From Thermoflavifilum thermophilum (GTDB lineage: Bacteria > Bacteroidota > Bacteroidia > Chitinophagales > Chitinophagaceae): a DNA stretch of 64,000 nucleotides. Shown one piece after another: positions 9,465 through 17,608 of this stretch. The position numbers and the translations under genes were made by a program. The stretch spans positions 248,001 to 312,000 of the forward strand of contig NZ_FPCJ01000001.1 in the NCBI RefSeq assembly GCF_900116565.1, written 5' to 3'. The first letter of the stretch is position 1; each line of letters begins with the position of its first letter. The notes under the pieces were generated by a model that had not been told where the DNA came from, did no database searches, and saw only the letters and a program-made list of their open reading frames with translations.

Positions 9465-9871
9465 GTTTGATAGATTTTGTATTGAAAACACGCAAATTTA
9501 GCGTTTCTCACCCGCCCGGAAAAAGGAAAAATGCAACTGAAAATCCATTGAAACTGGTATTACGTAATTATTGCATATAAAAAATTGTTTGCATAGGATT
9601 TGTTTTGCATGATTCTTGTTTACGATAGATACAGGTATGATTTTTAACTTCATTGAGTGTGACGAATCATTCAAAACTGAGAATAGGCATATAAAAACTG
9701 CCAGTAAATGCTGAAATTTGCAAATCATCAGCCGGGCCCTGCCGATAACAGCTACGTAATTCCACCTACAAAGTCCCACCGCCATTTTTCGAAGTCGTAA
9801 AACGGGGGCTGGGAAAAAGCTAACAACCCCGACCAGGATGATATGTATTTTAAACCTAAATCATGTAAACT
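9465..9871. other. Divergent intergenic region gyrA / saccharopine dehydrogenase
   Basis: 407 bases without a supported gene. The gyrA promoter box lies at the left end. The right end has a GC-richer patch (CGGGGGCTGG ... ACCCCGACC, about 9803-9836) that could fold into a leader hairpin ahead of the rightward gene, but I cannot match it to a known riboswitch. A 95-codon frame on minus (9498-9785) has no recognisable domain and would span the gyrA promoter region. Confidence 0.5.
9493..9500 (-). promoter_or_regulatory. Putative gyrA -7 promoter box
   Basis: TAAATTTG on minus, a perfect TAnnTTTG match. It implies a start of transcription near 9486 and a leader of about 20 nt before the ATG at 9464. 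The -33 region is T-rich but lacks a clean TTG. Confidence 0.5.
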
Positions 9872-11224
9872 ATGCCCGTAGCATCCACAACCAAGCAAAT
9901 CTTGCTATTTGGTGCAGGTAAATCATCTACTTATTTAATCGAATATCTGCTCAACCATGCACCTAAAGAAAAATGGCATTTGACCGTAGTGGATTATGAT
10001 ATCATGGCTGCACGTGAGAAAATCGGCCGCTCGTTTTATGCAACTGCCGATGCGTTTGATGTAAAAGTAGCTACTGATGCGCTGGAAATGTATCTGAGCA
10101 AGGCAGACCTGGTGATTTCATTGTTGCCTCCTGCGTTGCACCAAATTATTGCAGAACAATGTGTGCGTTTCAAAAAAAATCTGCTCACCGCCTCGTATGT
10201 GGATCCCCAGGTAAAACAACTGGCACCCGCAATTGAACGCGCAGGCGTGTTGTTTCTCTATGAGATGGGGCTGGATCCCGGTATTGATCACATGACGGCT
10301 ATGAAGCTCATTCATTCCATTCAAAGAAAGGGTGGCGACATCCTGCAGTTTTGCTCTTATTGTGGTGGGCTGGTATCCCCTGCCAGCGACGATAACCCCT
10401 GGTCTTACAAAATTTCCTGGAACCCGGGCAATATCGTTCGGGCAGGAAAAGAAGGGGCTGCATTCAAGGAAAACGGCCAGGTCAGGGAAATGGCCTACGA
10501 AGAGCTGTTTGACTGGTGCAGCCGGCATGAGGTATATGTGCCAGGAGTAGGTAAACTGGCATTTTATCCCAACCGTGATTCATTGCGCTATCTAACGTTG
10601 TACGGACTGCAGGATACGCCGGATTTCAAACGGGCTACACTCCGCCATCCGGCTTTTTGTGAGGGCTGGCATGCATTGGTAAAATTAGGTCTCACAGCTG
10701 AATCACCCTTCACCTCGACTGATGGGATCACCTATCGCCAATGGTTATCCCGCTATCTGGGAATACCATCCGATGCATCCCTTGAAGAAAAATTGGCCGA
10801 GCGGTTAGGTGTGCGACCTCATTCCCGTGTGATGCGGCAATTACGCTATCTGGGGTGGTTTGATGATATCCCTATCAACAAAGGCCATCTTACACCTGTG
10901 CAATTGCTTCAGGCCATGCTGGAAGAAAAACTGGCATTAAAACAGACCGATAAGGATCTGGTGGTGATGATGCACGATGTAATCTTTGAACGAAAACATC
11001 TTAAAACCCGGATAAAAAGCTTTATGGTGCTGGAAGGAGAGGATGCCATGCATACAGCCATGGCAAAAACAGTGGGCCTGCCTCTGGGTATTGCTACAAG
11101 GTTGATTTTGAATGGTAAGATAAACCTGAAGGGATTGCACATTCCGATTCTACCGGAAATCTACCAACCTGTGTTGAAAGAACTGGAAGAATACGGAATC
11201 CGGTTCGAAGAGACTTACGATTGA
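9872..11224 (+). CDS. Saccharopine dehydrogenase family protein (saccharopine reductase type)
   Basis: Probably interconverts saccharopine with glutamate and 2-aminoadipate semialdehyde in lysine metabolism. Seen: N-terminal Rossmann motif LLFGAGKSSTYL (residues about 10-21), a DLVISLLPPALH segment, ASYVDP, then the catalytic-domain signature YEMGLDPGIDHM and CSYCGGLVSPASDDNPW, all characteristic of LYS9-like enzymes. 450 aa is the family length. Known: many Chitinophagaceae carry this gene alone; a bifunctional LKR/SDH partner is not visible here. Its last 10 bases overlap, tail to tail, the end of the sirtuin gene. The ATG at 9872 gives the usual short lead before the Rossmann strand. Confidence 0.88.
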   Translation: MPVASTTKQILLFGAGKSSTYLIEYLLNHAPKEKWHLTVVDYDIMAAREKIGRSFYATADAFDVKVATDALEMYLSKADLVISLLPPALHQIIAEQCVRFKKNLLTASYVDPQVKQLAPAIERAGVLFLYEMGLDPGIDHMTAMKLIHSIQRKGGDILQFCSYCGGLVSPASDDNPWSYKISWNPGNIVRAGKEGAAFKENGQVREMAYEELFDWCSRHEVYVPGVGKLAFYPNRDSLRYLTLYGLQDTPDFKRATLRHPAFCEGWHALVKLGLTAESPFTSTDGITYRQWLSRYLGIPSDASLEEKLAERLGVRPHSRVMRQLRYLGWFDDIPINKGHLTPVQLLQAMLEEKLALKQTDKDLVVMMHDVIFERKHLKTRIKSFMVLEGEDAMHTAMAKTVGLPLGIATRLILNGKINLKGLHIPILPEIYQPVLKELEEYGIRFEETYD

Positions 11225-11919
11225 AGGGAAGCAAGGAGCTGATCGGCCATCACAGCCACTCCCCTGGTGGCTGGTTGTTCAATCAAATGCCAGCCGGGCT
11301 GAAGCGGCACATCGGGAATTTTTTGGTCGATGATATAAACCGGTACCTCAGGCCTGAATTGCACGAGATGAAACAATAATCCCGCTGCCGGATAAACCTG
11401 CAGCGAAGTACCAATGACGGCAAATACATCCGCTTCTTCAACCCACTTCATGGCATCTGCCATAGCCGGTACAGGCTCCCCAAACCACACTACGTGCGGC
11501 CGAAGCTGAGCACCATCTTCCGCACAATCGCCCGGATGGATATCTCCTTCAATCGGATAAATCATTTCCGGATGCAAGCTGCTGCGCATTTTGAATATTT
11601 CGCCATGCAGATGCAAAACTTTTGATGATCCAGCTCTTTCATGAAGATCATCAATATTTTGGGTAATGATGCGCACGTCAACATACTGTTCAAGCTCAGC
11701 CAGTTTGAGATGAGCGGCGTTGGGTTGAGCCTTTTTCACTTCCCGGCGGCGCATGTTGTAGAAATCCAGCACCAGCTGTGGATTCCGCTGCCATGCCTCC
11801 GGAGTAGCTACTTCATCAATCCGATAACCTTCCCACAACCCGCCTGCATCACGAAAAGTTTTCAGTCCGCTTTCAGCACTGATGCCTGCACCTGTTAACA
11901 CTACCAGTACTTTTTGCAT
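11215..11919 (-). CDS. cobB: NAD-dependent protein deacylase, sirtuin class III-like, lacking zinc cysteines
   Basis: Removes acyl groups from protein lysines using NAD. Seen: NAD motif GAGISAESGLKTFRD (residues 10-24), TQNIDDLHERAG, catalytic His105 in HLHGE, and WFGEPVP. Tyr54 and Arg57 in FYNMRRREV match the Tyr-x-x-Arg pair that favours succinyl/malonyl-lysine in class III sirtuins (SIRT5, CobB). The four cysteines that bind structural zinc in most sirtuins are absent: the segment between HLHGE and LRPHVVWFGE (about 106-142) has a single Cys. Bacteroidota contain such zinc-less forms. The gene overlaps the saccharopine dehydrogenase end by 10 bases and is followed upstream by the EVE gene on the same strand. 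Confidence 0.88.
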   Translation of the reverse strand: MQKVLVVLTGAGISAESGLKTFRDAGGLWEGYRIDEVATPEAWQRNPQLVLDFYNMRRREVKKAQPNAAHLKLAELEQYVDVRIITQNIDDLHERAGSSKVLHLHGEIFKMRSSLHPEMIYPIEGDIHPGDCAEDGAQLRPHVVWFGEPVPAMADAMKWVEEADVFAVIGTSLQVYPAAGLLFHLVQFRPEVPVYIIDQKIPDVPLQPGWHLIEQPATRGVAVMADQLLASLQS

Positions 11920-11965
11920 AAATCTGGGTTGATTTTAGAAACGCAAGCAAAAACAGAAATCTGCT

Positions 11966-12373
11966 TTAATGCGTCTTTGTTATTCCAGCCAGTTCCAGAA
12001 TTGCCTTCCACTCTGCTTCCTGTACCGGGCTTACGGAAAGTCTGCTCTGACGAATCAATGCCATGTCTTTCAAACGCGGATCGGCCTTCATCTGAGCAAG
12101 GGTCACAGGCTTTGGCAATGCCTGCACAGGAGCCAGATCCACTGCCACCCAGCGAGGATCATCGGTTGTAGGATCCGGATAGGCTTCGCGAACCACCCGG
12201 GCAATGCCAACGATTGCCAATCCCTCGTTGCTGTGGTAAAAAAACACTTCGTCGCCCTTCCGCATGGCCTGCAGATAGTTGCGTGCTTGATAATTGCGCA
12301 CACCATCCCAGCATGTCTTTCCATCTTTTACAAACTGATCCCAGGAATAAACAAAAGGTTCCGATTTTACCAA
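11966..12373 (-). CDS. EVE domain protein (THYN1-like) with interrupted or unusual start
   Basis: EVE domains are PUA-like folds that bind modified bases. Seen: VKSEPFVYSWDQF, WDGVRNYQARNYL, GDEVFFYHSN and a C-terminal helix, the complete family apart from the first residues. The family normally begins M-x-Y-W-L-V-K-S-E-P. Here the in-frame codons upstream read ATG CGC AAA TGA TTG GTA (12385 to 12368), that is M-R-K-stop-L-V, so a TGA stands where TGG (Trp) is expected. Translation must therefore start at TTG 12373 (135 aa), read through, or the base is an error. The ATG at 12385 lies 13 bases after the lutA-like stop, as expected for an operon start, which favours the interrupted-codon reading. 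Confidence 0.75.
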   Translation of the reverse strand: MVKSEPFVYSWDQFVKDGKTCWDGVRNYQARNYLQAMRKGDEVFFYHSNEGLAIVGIARVVREAYPDPTTDDPRWVAVDLAPVQALPKPVTLAQMKADPRLKDMALIRQSRLSVSPVQEAEWKAILELAGITKTH

Positions 12374-12398
12374 TCATTTGCGCATCATGATTATGCAT

Positions 12399-13121
12399 TT
12401 ACCAGCCTGAAGCCAATACATCGGCAATATGCATCACCTGCAAAGGAAGCTGTTTGTGCCGGATTATGCCATCCAGATGCATCAAGCACGACAAATCCGT
12501 TGATATCAAATATTGTGCTCCGGTAGCCACTGCATGATCAATTTTTTGTTCACCCATGCCCACAGAAATGGGTGCAAATTTCACGGCAAACGTGCCACCA
12601 AAACCACAGCAGGTTTCATTGTCTTCCATTTCAATGAGCTTTAGCCCCCTAACATTTGCTAACAACTTGCGGGGTGCTTCTTTGATATGACATTCCCGCA
12701 AAGCTGCGCAGGAATCATGATAGGTGGCTATCCCCTGTAGTTCCGCGCCAAAATCGGTTACACGCAATACATCGGTTAAGAATTCGGTAAACTCAAACAG
12801 GTTTCTGCGAAGCAGTTTTACATCGTTATGCTGAGCTGAATTGTCGAACATTTTAGGATAATAATTCCGCACAAAGCCCGTGCAAGAGGCACTGGGAGCC
12901 ACGATATAGTCGGTTGTACGAAAATCTCGAATAAATTTATGCGCTACTGCTCTGGCTTCATCCCAATACCCAGCGTTGAATGCAGGTTGTCCGCAACAGG
13001 TTTGCTCAGGATTATAATGTACTTCACAACCGGCTTTTTCGAGGACTTTAACCATGTTGAATCCCGTTTCGGGATATAGTTGATCAACGAAACATGGAAT
13101 AAACAGATGAACCCTGGTCAT
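12399..13121 (-). CDS. lutA: (Fe-S)-binding protein, LutA/YkgE family
   Basis: A 240-aa protein made of two CCG domains (cysteine-rich, heterodisulfide-reductase type). Seen: first domain with TCCGQPAFNAG and PSASCTGF; second with YHDSCAALRE, ETCCGFGGTF and STDLSCLMHL. In lactate oxidation LutA works with LutB and LutC; neither is adjacent here, so the lactate role is inferred from family only. The gene is followed by the EVE gene after about 13 bases and preceded by ribH after 34 bases, all on minus. Starts at an ATG (13121) that leads directly into RVHLFIPCFVDQ, the usual beginning. Confidence 0.85.
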   Translation of the reverse strand: MTRVHLFIPCFVDQLYPETGFNMVKVLEKAGCEVHYNPEQTCCGQPAFNAGYWDEARAVAHKFIRDFRTTDYIVAPSASCTGFVRNYYPKMFDNSAQHNDVKLLRRNLFEFTEFLTDVLRVTDFGAELQGIATYHDSCAALRECHIKEAPRKLLANVRGLKLIEMEDNETCCGFGGTFAVKFAPISVGMGEQKIDHAVATGAQYLISTDLSCLMHLDGIIRHKQLPLQVMHIADVLASGW

Positions 13122-13155
13122 GCTTTTACCTGATATGCATTAGTCCAAAAATAAA

Positions 13156-13641
13156 TTATCCCTGCTGCCAGAGCCTTTTCTGATGCATCAGTTTCAGGGC
13201 GGCAATAGCGGCTTCTTCTCCCTTGTGTCCATGTTTCCCACCAGCGCGTTCATAGGCTTGTTCGACATTATTCACCGTAAGCACCCCAAAAATCACCGGC
13301 GATGGCAGCACAATGTTCAAGGCTCCGATGCCCTGGGTAACAGCCTGGCAAACATAATCAAAATGAGGTGTTTCTCCCCTGATCACGCAACCCAATGCAA
13401 TGATGGCTTCGGGCTGATATCGGTCAAACACCTGCCGGCATCCAAAGGGAATTTCAAAAGCTCCGGGCACCACCAGCTTTTCAATGTCGATAACGCCGTG
13501 TTGTATCAGCACGCGCTCGCAGCCTTTTACCAGTTCATCTACAATAAATGCATTCCACTCGGTATGCACAATAGCTACGGTACCATTTTCGATAATAGGA
13601 ATGGAAGCGGGATCCAGAAAACGTTCATTGTGTGCCGACAT
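13156..13641 (-). CDS. ribH: 6,7-dimethyl-8-ribityllumazine synthase
   Basis: Condenses 5-amino-6-ribitylaminouracil with 3,4-dihydroxy-2-butanone 4-phosphate, the penultimate step of riboflavin synthesis. Seen: TEWNAFIVDELVKGC, the substrate-binding VPGAFEIPFGC, ALGCVIRGETPHFDYVC with the catalytic His, and PVIFGVLTVNN, then NKHGHKGEEAA-like C-terminus (GGKHGHKGEEAA). 161 aa from the ATG at 13641; an upstream TTG at 13650 is less likely. Other rib genes are not nearby. The neighbouring anchored TPR gene upstream on the same strand is a common Bacteroidota arrangement. Confidence 0.95.
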   Translation of the reverse strand: MSAHNERFLDPASIPIIENGTVAIVHTEWNAFIVDELVKGCERVLIQHGVIDIEKLVVPGAFEIPFGCRQVFDRYQPEAIIALGCVIRGETPHFDYVCQAVTQGIGALNIVLPSPVIFGVLTVNNVEQAYERAGGKHGHKGEEAAIAALKLMHQKRLWQQG

Positions 13642-13761
13642 GCCAGGCAATTAGCTTTGCAAAGATTCAGAATATAGAAGCCAATTTCTAATGCAAATTT
13701 CATGATTCATTCGCCGCATTGCTCTGACCACAGATTCCTGAACCAGACTTTTAGCCGTTTT

Positions 13762-14463
13762 TCAATCCTGCACCACACCCAAACGCGCGAGATATTTGTC
13801 AATATCCCTGCCTTCTGCACTGAGCGGATATTTGGTTTTGATTTCCTGATACAGAGAAATGGCTTCCTGTACACGACCTGCTTTTTCACAGGCCAGTGCA
13901 GCGCGTTTCAAATAAAAGGGGGTAAAGAGATCATTGGGATTATAATAAGCTGCTTTTTTATAGTAAGCAATACCCTCGTCCGTTTTGCCTAATTCCATGT
14001 ATGCATCGCCAAGCAAGCCATAATCTTCAGCCTGAACTACCTTGTCTTTTGGATGAAAACTTTTCAGATAGGGAATAGCTTCCTGATACTTACCCATTCG
14101 CAAGTAACAGACACCTGCATAATATTTGGCCAGATGGCCAACTTTCGTATCTCCGTACCGTTTGATTACCTGCAGAAATCCATAGTTGTTGCCGTCGCCA
14201 TTCAGGGCTTTTTGCAGGGAATCCATCCCAAAATATTGCTGGGCTTTAAAAATCATGCTGGCAGCACGCTTGTTACGGGGAGCCAGGTACAAATATTTAT
14301 AGCCGAAATAGCCTCCTATCAGCAAGATAATGACAACGCCCACAATATTTATGATTCTTGCTTGCTGCAGATAAAATATTTCCAATCGCTCGAAAAAAGA
14401 CTGCGGAGTATGATGAGCATGCTGTGAAGAAGACGTAAATGATGTTCTGGATTTATCTGCCAT
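13762..14463 (-). CDS. Membrane-anchored tetratricopeptide-repeat protein
   Basis: 233 aa. Seen: a basic and His-rich cytoplasmic N-terminus, one transmembrane helix (IINIVGVVIILLIGGYFGYKY, residues about 37-58 in part), then TPR repeats (YYAGVCYLRMGKYQEAIPYL, YGLLGDAYMELGKTDEGIAYY, AALACEKAGRVQEAISLYQ). The topology resembles the YfgM/ancillary SecYEG TPR proteins, with the repeats outside the inner membrane. Role inferred: envelope protein scaffold. It sits between pdhA (16 bases upstream) and ribH on the same strand. Confidence 0.78.
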   Translation of the reverse strand: MADKSRTSFTSSSQHAHHTPQSFFERLEIFYLQQARIINIVGVVIILLIGGYFGYKYLYLAPRNKRAASMIFKAQQYFGMDSLQKALNGDGNNYGFLQVIKRYGDTKVGHLAKYYAGVCYLRMGKYQEAIPYLKSFHPKDKVVQAEDYGLLGDAYMELGKTDEGIAYYKKAAYYNPNDLFTPFYLKRAALACEKAGRVQEAISLYQEIKTKYPLSAEGRDIDKYLARLGVVQD

Positions 14464-14479
14464 AGGTTAAATCTGCAAG

Positions 14480-15517
14480 TCAATCAACAATAAAAGGATA
14501 ATCGGGTTGCACATATACATCGCGGTACAATTCGCTTTCATCGGGCCAGGGCGATTCTTCAGCAAATTGTACAGCTTCTTCAATTTCGTGTTTCACTTTT
14601 TCTTCAATCGCTTCGATCTCTTCTTCAGTAGCCCATTTGTTTTGCTGAATCACCTGGAGTACCTGTGTGATGGGATCACGCTTTTTGTATTCTTCCACTT
14701 CTTCCTTGCTGCGATATTTGGCCGGATCACTCATGGAATGACCGCGGTAGCGATAGGTTTTGATTTCCAGTAAAGTAGGCCCTTTCCCTTCACGAGCCCG
14801 CTGAACGGCTTTTTCTATACCCAGATGCACTGTTTCCGGATTCATTCCATCTACGGCTTCACCCGGAATGGCATACGAATCGGCATATTTGTAAATATCC
14901 AATGTCTTGGAACTGCGTTGTACAGAAGTACCCATGGCATATTGGTTGTTTTCGCAAATAAACACCACGGGTAAATCCCACAATGCAGCCAGATTCAGGG
15001 TTTCATGCAATATGCCCTGACGGGCTGCGCCATCACCAAAAAAGCAAAGCACAACATGATCCGTACCCTTGTATTTTTCAGCAAAGGCAATTCCAGCCCC
15101 TACGCCAATCTGTCCGCCCACAATACCATGTCCACCAAAAAAATTATGTTCACGCGAGAAAAAATGCATGCTGCCACCCTTGCCTTTCGAACATCCGGTG
15201 ATCTTGCCGTAGAGCTCAGCCATGCAGGCTTTGGGAGAAATGCCTTTGGCAATTGCCAAACCATGGTCGCGATAGGCGGTAATAAATTTATCATCAGGGC
15301 GGGTTGCCGTCATGGCTCCGGCAGCTACAGCTTCCTGACCGAGATACAGATGGCAGAACCCTCTGATCTTCTGCATGCCATATAGCTGACCCGCCTTTTC
15401 TTCAAAACGGCGAATCAGCAGCATCAGCTCATACCAGTACAGATAGGTTTCTTTGCCAAAACGCTGGTGATTGGATTTCGCCGACTTCACCTGAGGCTTG
15501 CTTTCTTTCGTTTGCAC
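14480..15517 (-). CDS. pdhA: Pyruvate dehydrogenase E1 component, alpha subunit
   Basis: Thiamin-diphosphate-dependent decarboxylation of pyruvate in the PDH complex. Seen: YELMLLIRRFEEK, GFCHLYLGQEAVAAG, AYRDHG, the ThDP motif GDGAARQG ... ENNQYAMGT, and the regulatory-loop region YRYRGHSMSDPAKYRSKEE in part. Start: a GTG at 15517 gives 345 aa, the family size; it lies about 14 nt after the predicted transcription start (TAGGTTTG at 15545-15538). The longer frame to 15604 would begin upstream of that promoter. The beta subunit and E2 are not adjacent in this window. Divergent from recF. Confidence 0.93.
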   Translation of the reverse strand: MQTKESKPQVKSAKSNHQRFGKETYLYWYELMLLIRRFEEKAGQLYGMQKIRGFCHLYLGQEAVAAGAMTATRPDDKFITAYRDHGLAIAKGISPKACMAELYGKITGCSKGKGGSMHFFSREHNFFGGHGIVGGQIGVGAGIAFAEKYKGTDHVVLCFFGDGAARQGILHETLNLAALWDLPVVFICENNQYAMGTSVQRSSKTLDIYKYADSYAIPGEAVDGMNPETVHLGIEKAVQRAREGKGPTLLEIKTYRYRGHSMSDPAKYRSKEEVEEYKKRDPITQVLQVIQQNKWATEEEIEAIEEKVKHEIEEAVQFAEESPWPDESELYRDVYVQPDYPFIVD

Positions 15518-15537
15518 GTGTAAACCAAATTTGCCTG

Positions 15538-15568
15538 CAAACCTACAAGTTTTTGCCCAATAGACCAA
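15538..15568 (-). promoter_or_regulatory. pdhA promoter (-33 TTG, -7 TAGGTTTG)
   Basis: On minus, TTG at 15568-15566, a 20-base spacer, and a perfect TAnnTTTG box at 15545-15538. Spacing matches the Bacteroidota consensus. It decides the GTG at 15517 as the pdhA start. Confidence 0.65.
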
Positions 15569-15617
15569 CAAACCCGAAGGAAATACCTGCCAGGCTGTTG
15601 TCATGCTTTACAGATCG

Positions 15618-15625
15618 TATCTTTA
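15618..15625 (+). promoter_or_regulatory. Putative recF -7 box next to the start codon
   Basis: TATCTTTA, 7 of 8 to TAnnTTTG, with a TTG at 15598-15600 as possible -33 (17-base spacer). The recF ATG at 15634 follows after only 8 bases, so the leader would be a few nucleotides at most. Confidence 0.4.
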
Positions 15626-15633
15626 CCGCACCT

Positions 15634-16755
15634 ATGCACACCACATCTTATGTTGCGACAGTTGAACTGACTCAGTTTAAAAATTTCTCACATGCAAACT
15701 TTTCGTTTTCCCCGGAAATGAATTTCATTACCGGACCCAATGGCTGTGGTAAAACCACCCTGCTGGATGCCGTGCATTACCTGTCGATGACCAAAAGTTA
15801 TTTCCACGCTGCAGATCAACCCCTGACCCAATATGGCAAGAATGGTTTCAGGCTGGAAGGAAAATGGCTCTTGCATGATACCGAATATCACCTGACTTGT
15901 GTAACAAAAGAGGGAGCCAAAAAAGAATTTCGTGTGAACGATATTTCTTATACTCGTCTGGCCGAGCATATTGGGCGTTTCCCCGTGGTTATGATCGCTC
16001 CCGATGATATTCAAATGATTACAGGTGGAAGCGAGGAAAGAAGAAAATGGTTGGACGCCCTGATCAGCCAACTATCGAGCGATTATCTGATGCATTTGCT
16101 GGCCTATCAGAAAATTCTCTCTCAACGCAATCAGCTTCTGCGCCAGTGGGCTGAACAGCCATCACCTGCGATACATGACCTCCTCGATGCGTATGATCAG
16201 CAATGGACGCCTCATGCAGAAGCCATTTTTGAATACAGAACACAAATTTGTGCGCAACTGATACCCCTGACCTCGCAATTCTACACCTTTTTATCGGGCC
16301 ATAGAGAACATATTCAATTGCAATATCAGTCGCAATTGCATGAAAAATCCATGACCACCTGGTTGAAAGATGTCAGAAAAGAAGATCTTCAGGCCAGGCG
16401 TTCAACGGCGGGCATTCATAAAGATGATTTACAATTTTTGCTGAATGGCTATCCGGTGAAAATACACGGTTCACAGGGACAGCGCAAGAGCTTTCTGCTG
16501 GCATTGAAATTGGCGCAGTATCAATTGATAAGCAAACAAAAAGCCCTTACACCGATACTAATGCTCGACGACATATTTGAAAAATTAGATCCCCGCCGGA
16601 TTCAGTTGCTGCTATCGATTATCAGCATGGATTCCTTCGGCCAGGTATTGATTACCGATGCCGACCCCGACCGCCTCAAGGCACATCTGCCCGGCTATCC
16701 ATATTCACCAAACTGGATTGAACTGATTGATCCTGTAGATAAACCACAAGCATAA
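15634..16755 (+). CDS. recF: DNA replication/repair protein RecF
   Basis: SMC-like ATPase that with RecO and RecR loads RecA at single-strand gaps. Seen from the ATG at 15634 (373 aa): Walker A GPNGCGKTT (34-42) after VELTQFKNF, the HKDDLQF segment, GSQGQRKSF signature, and Walker B LMLDDIFEKLD. An upstream in-frame extension to 15553 has no counterpart in the family and overlaps the divergent pdhA promoter. Transcribed away from pdhA. Confidence 0.94.
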   Translation: MHTTSYVATVELTQFKNFSHANFSFSPEMNFITGPNGCGKTTLLDAVHYLSMTKSYFHAADQPLTQYGKNGFRLEGKWLLHDTEYHLTCVTKEGAKKEFRVNDISYTRLAEHIGRFPVVMIAPDDIQMITGGSEERRKWLDALISQLSSDYLMHLLAYQKILSQRNQLLRQWAEQPSPAIHDLLDAYDQQWTPHAEAIFEYRTQICAQLIPLTSQFYTFLSGHREHIQLQYQSQLHEKSMTTWLKDVRKEDLQARRSTAGIHKDDLQFLLNGYPVKIHGSQGQRKSFLLALKLAQYQLISKQKALTPILMLDDIFEKLDPRRIQLLLSIISMDSFGQVLITDADPDRLKAHLPGYPYSPNWIELIDPVDKPQA

Positions 16756-16808
16756 AACTCTGTAATCGAATCTGAAAATTTTGTAAAGCATGAAACAAAA
16801 GCAAGATT

Positions 16809-16816
16809 TAATTTTG
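16809..16816 (+). promoter_or_regulatory. Putative promoter box of the copper locus
   Basis: TAATTTTG, a perfect TAnnTTTG match 38 bases upstream of the HYC_CC_PP gene start at 16855. A TTTG at 16780-16783 is 25 bases upstream, longer than normal spacing. Confidence 0.45.
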
Positions 16817-16854
16817 CGTACATCAGCTATGGTTTCAGATTCAATGCATGCAGA

Positions 16855-17244
16855 ATGCTGAAAAGGAGGTGGGCAATTATAGGGCTTTTTCTTTACATAA
16901 CGGCGACAGCCGCTACCACACTCCGTTTGCATTTCTGCGAAGGCAAGTGGATGACCGATGTGGATTGCCAAGTCCTGCTTCATAAACATGCATCTACCCA
17001 TCATAACCAGGATTGTTGCAAGCATCCTGTTATTCAGTTGAAATTAAGTACAGATCAATATGCAACTGGTCTTTGGACGCTGAAAATTTATCTTCCGGAA
17101 CAGCCATGGATTTCTGGATCCCTTTTCCATGCTTACTTCGGGAATGTTTCTAATCGCTTGGCATCATACAACAATTATCCTCCACATCTTTATCGAAAAC
17201 GAATAGACGACCGGTTATCCGCTTACGGAGTTTTCCTGATTTGA
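16855..17244 (+). CDS. HYC_CC_PP family protein
   Basis: A 129-aa exported protein of the Bacteroidota HYC_CC_PP family, named for its motif order. Seen: a hydrophobic leader (WAIIGLFLYITATAATT), LHFCEGK (the H-[YF]-C motif), DCCKH (the CC motif) in a His/Cys-rich stretch (HKHASTHHNQDCCKH), and YPPHLYR (the PP motif). Function is not established; homologues usually sit next to copper or other metal transport genes, and here a multicopper oxidase follows. The Cys/His clusters suit metal binding (inference). First gene of the copper cluster. Confidence 0.75.
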   Translation: MLKRRWAIIGLFLYITATAATTLRLHFCEGKWMTDVDCQVLLHKHASTHHNQDCCKHPVIQLKLSTDQYATGLWTLKIYLPEQPWISGSLFHAYFGNVSNRLASYNNYPPHLYRKRIDDRLSAYGVFLI

Positions 17245-17349
17245 ACCAGGTCAATGTAAGCTCTCTTTACCTGGCATGCACATCCGGGCAAACTTGCATG
17301 CATATAAATCAATTGCCCATTATCCTTTCATGAATAAACCTGAATAATC

Positions 17350-17559
17350 ATGCAAATATTGTTTAAACTCAAGTTGCCAGCAATGATGGCCTTGTGTCTG
17401 CTTCCGGTCATGCCGGCTTTTGCTCATGGGGATGGCGATAGCCTAAGCACTACCATTTCCAGCCATTATCCGGCCATACATAACACGGGCGCCCGGCTGG
17501 TACATATTGATGCCATAGGCGTTCAGGGACGCATGTTACCTTCTGAAGATCAATCATGA
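17350..17559 (+). CDS. Small secreted protein in the copper locus, unrecognised
   Basis: 69 aa. Seen: a good signal peptide (MMALCLLPVMPAFA, predicted cut before HGDGDS) and a short mature part of about 44 residues with His and acidic residues at its new N-terminus, no cysteine and no family I recognise. It lies 105 bases after the HYC_CC_PP gene and 49 bases before the multicopper oxidase, all on plus. The position normally held by a metal TonB receptor in HYC_CC_PP loci is occupied by this peptide. Possible small periplasmic metal-handling peptide; could also be spurious. Confidence 0.5.
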   Translation: MQILFKLKLPAMMALCLLPVMPAFAHGDGDSLSTTISSHYPAIHNTGARLVHIDAIGVQGRMLPSEDQS

Positions 17560-17608
17560 TGTGATGAGTATTTCAAAACCAAAATTTATTCAAATAAAAT
17601 GAATTCAT

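Noticed and set aside
9498-9785. 95-codon open frame on minus upstream of gyrA
   Set aside because: No family match by eye and it would span the gyrA promoter box; probably chance.
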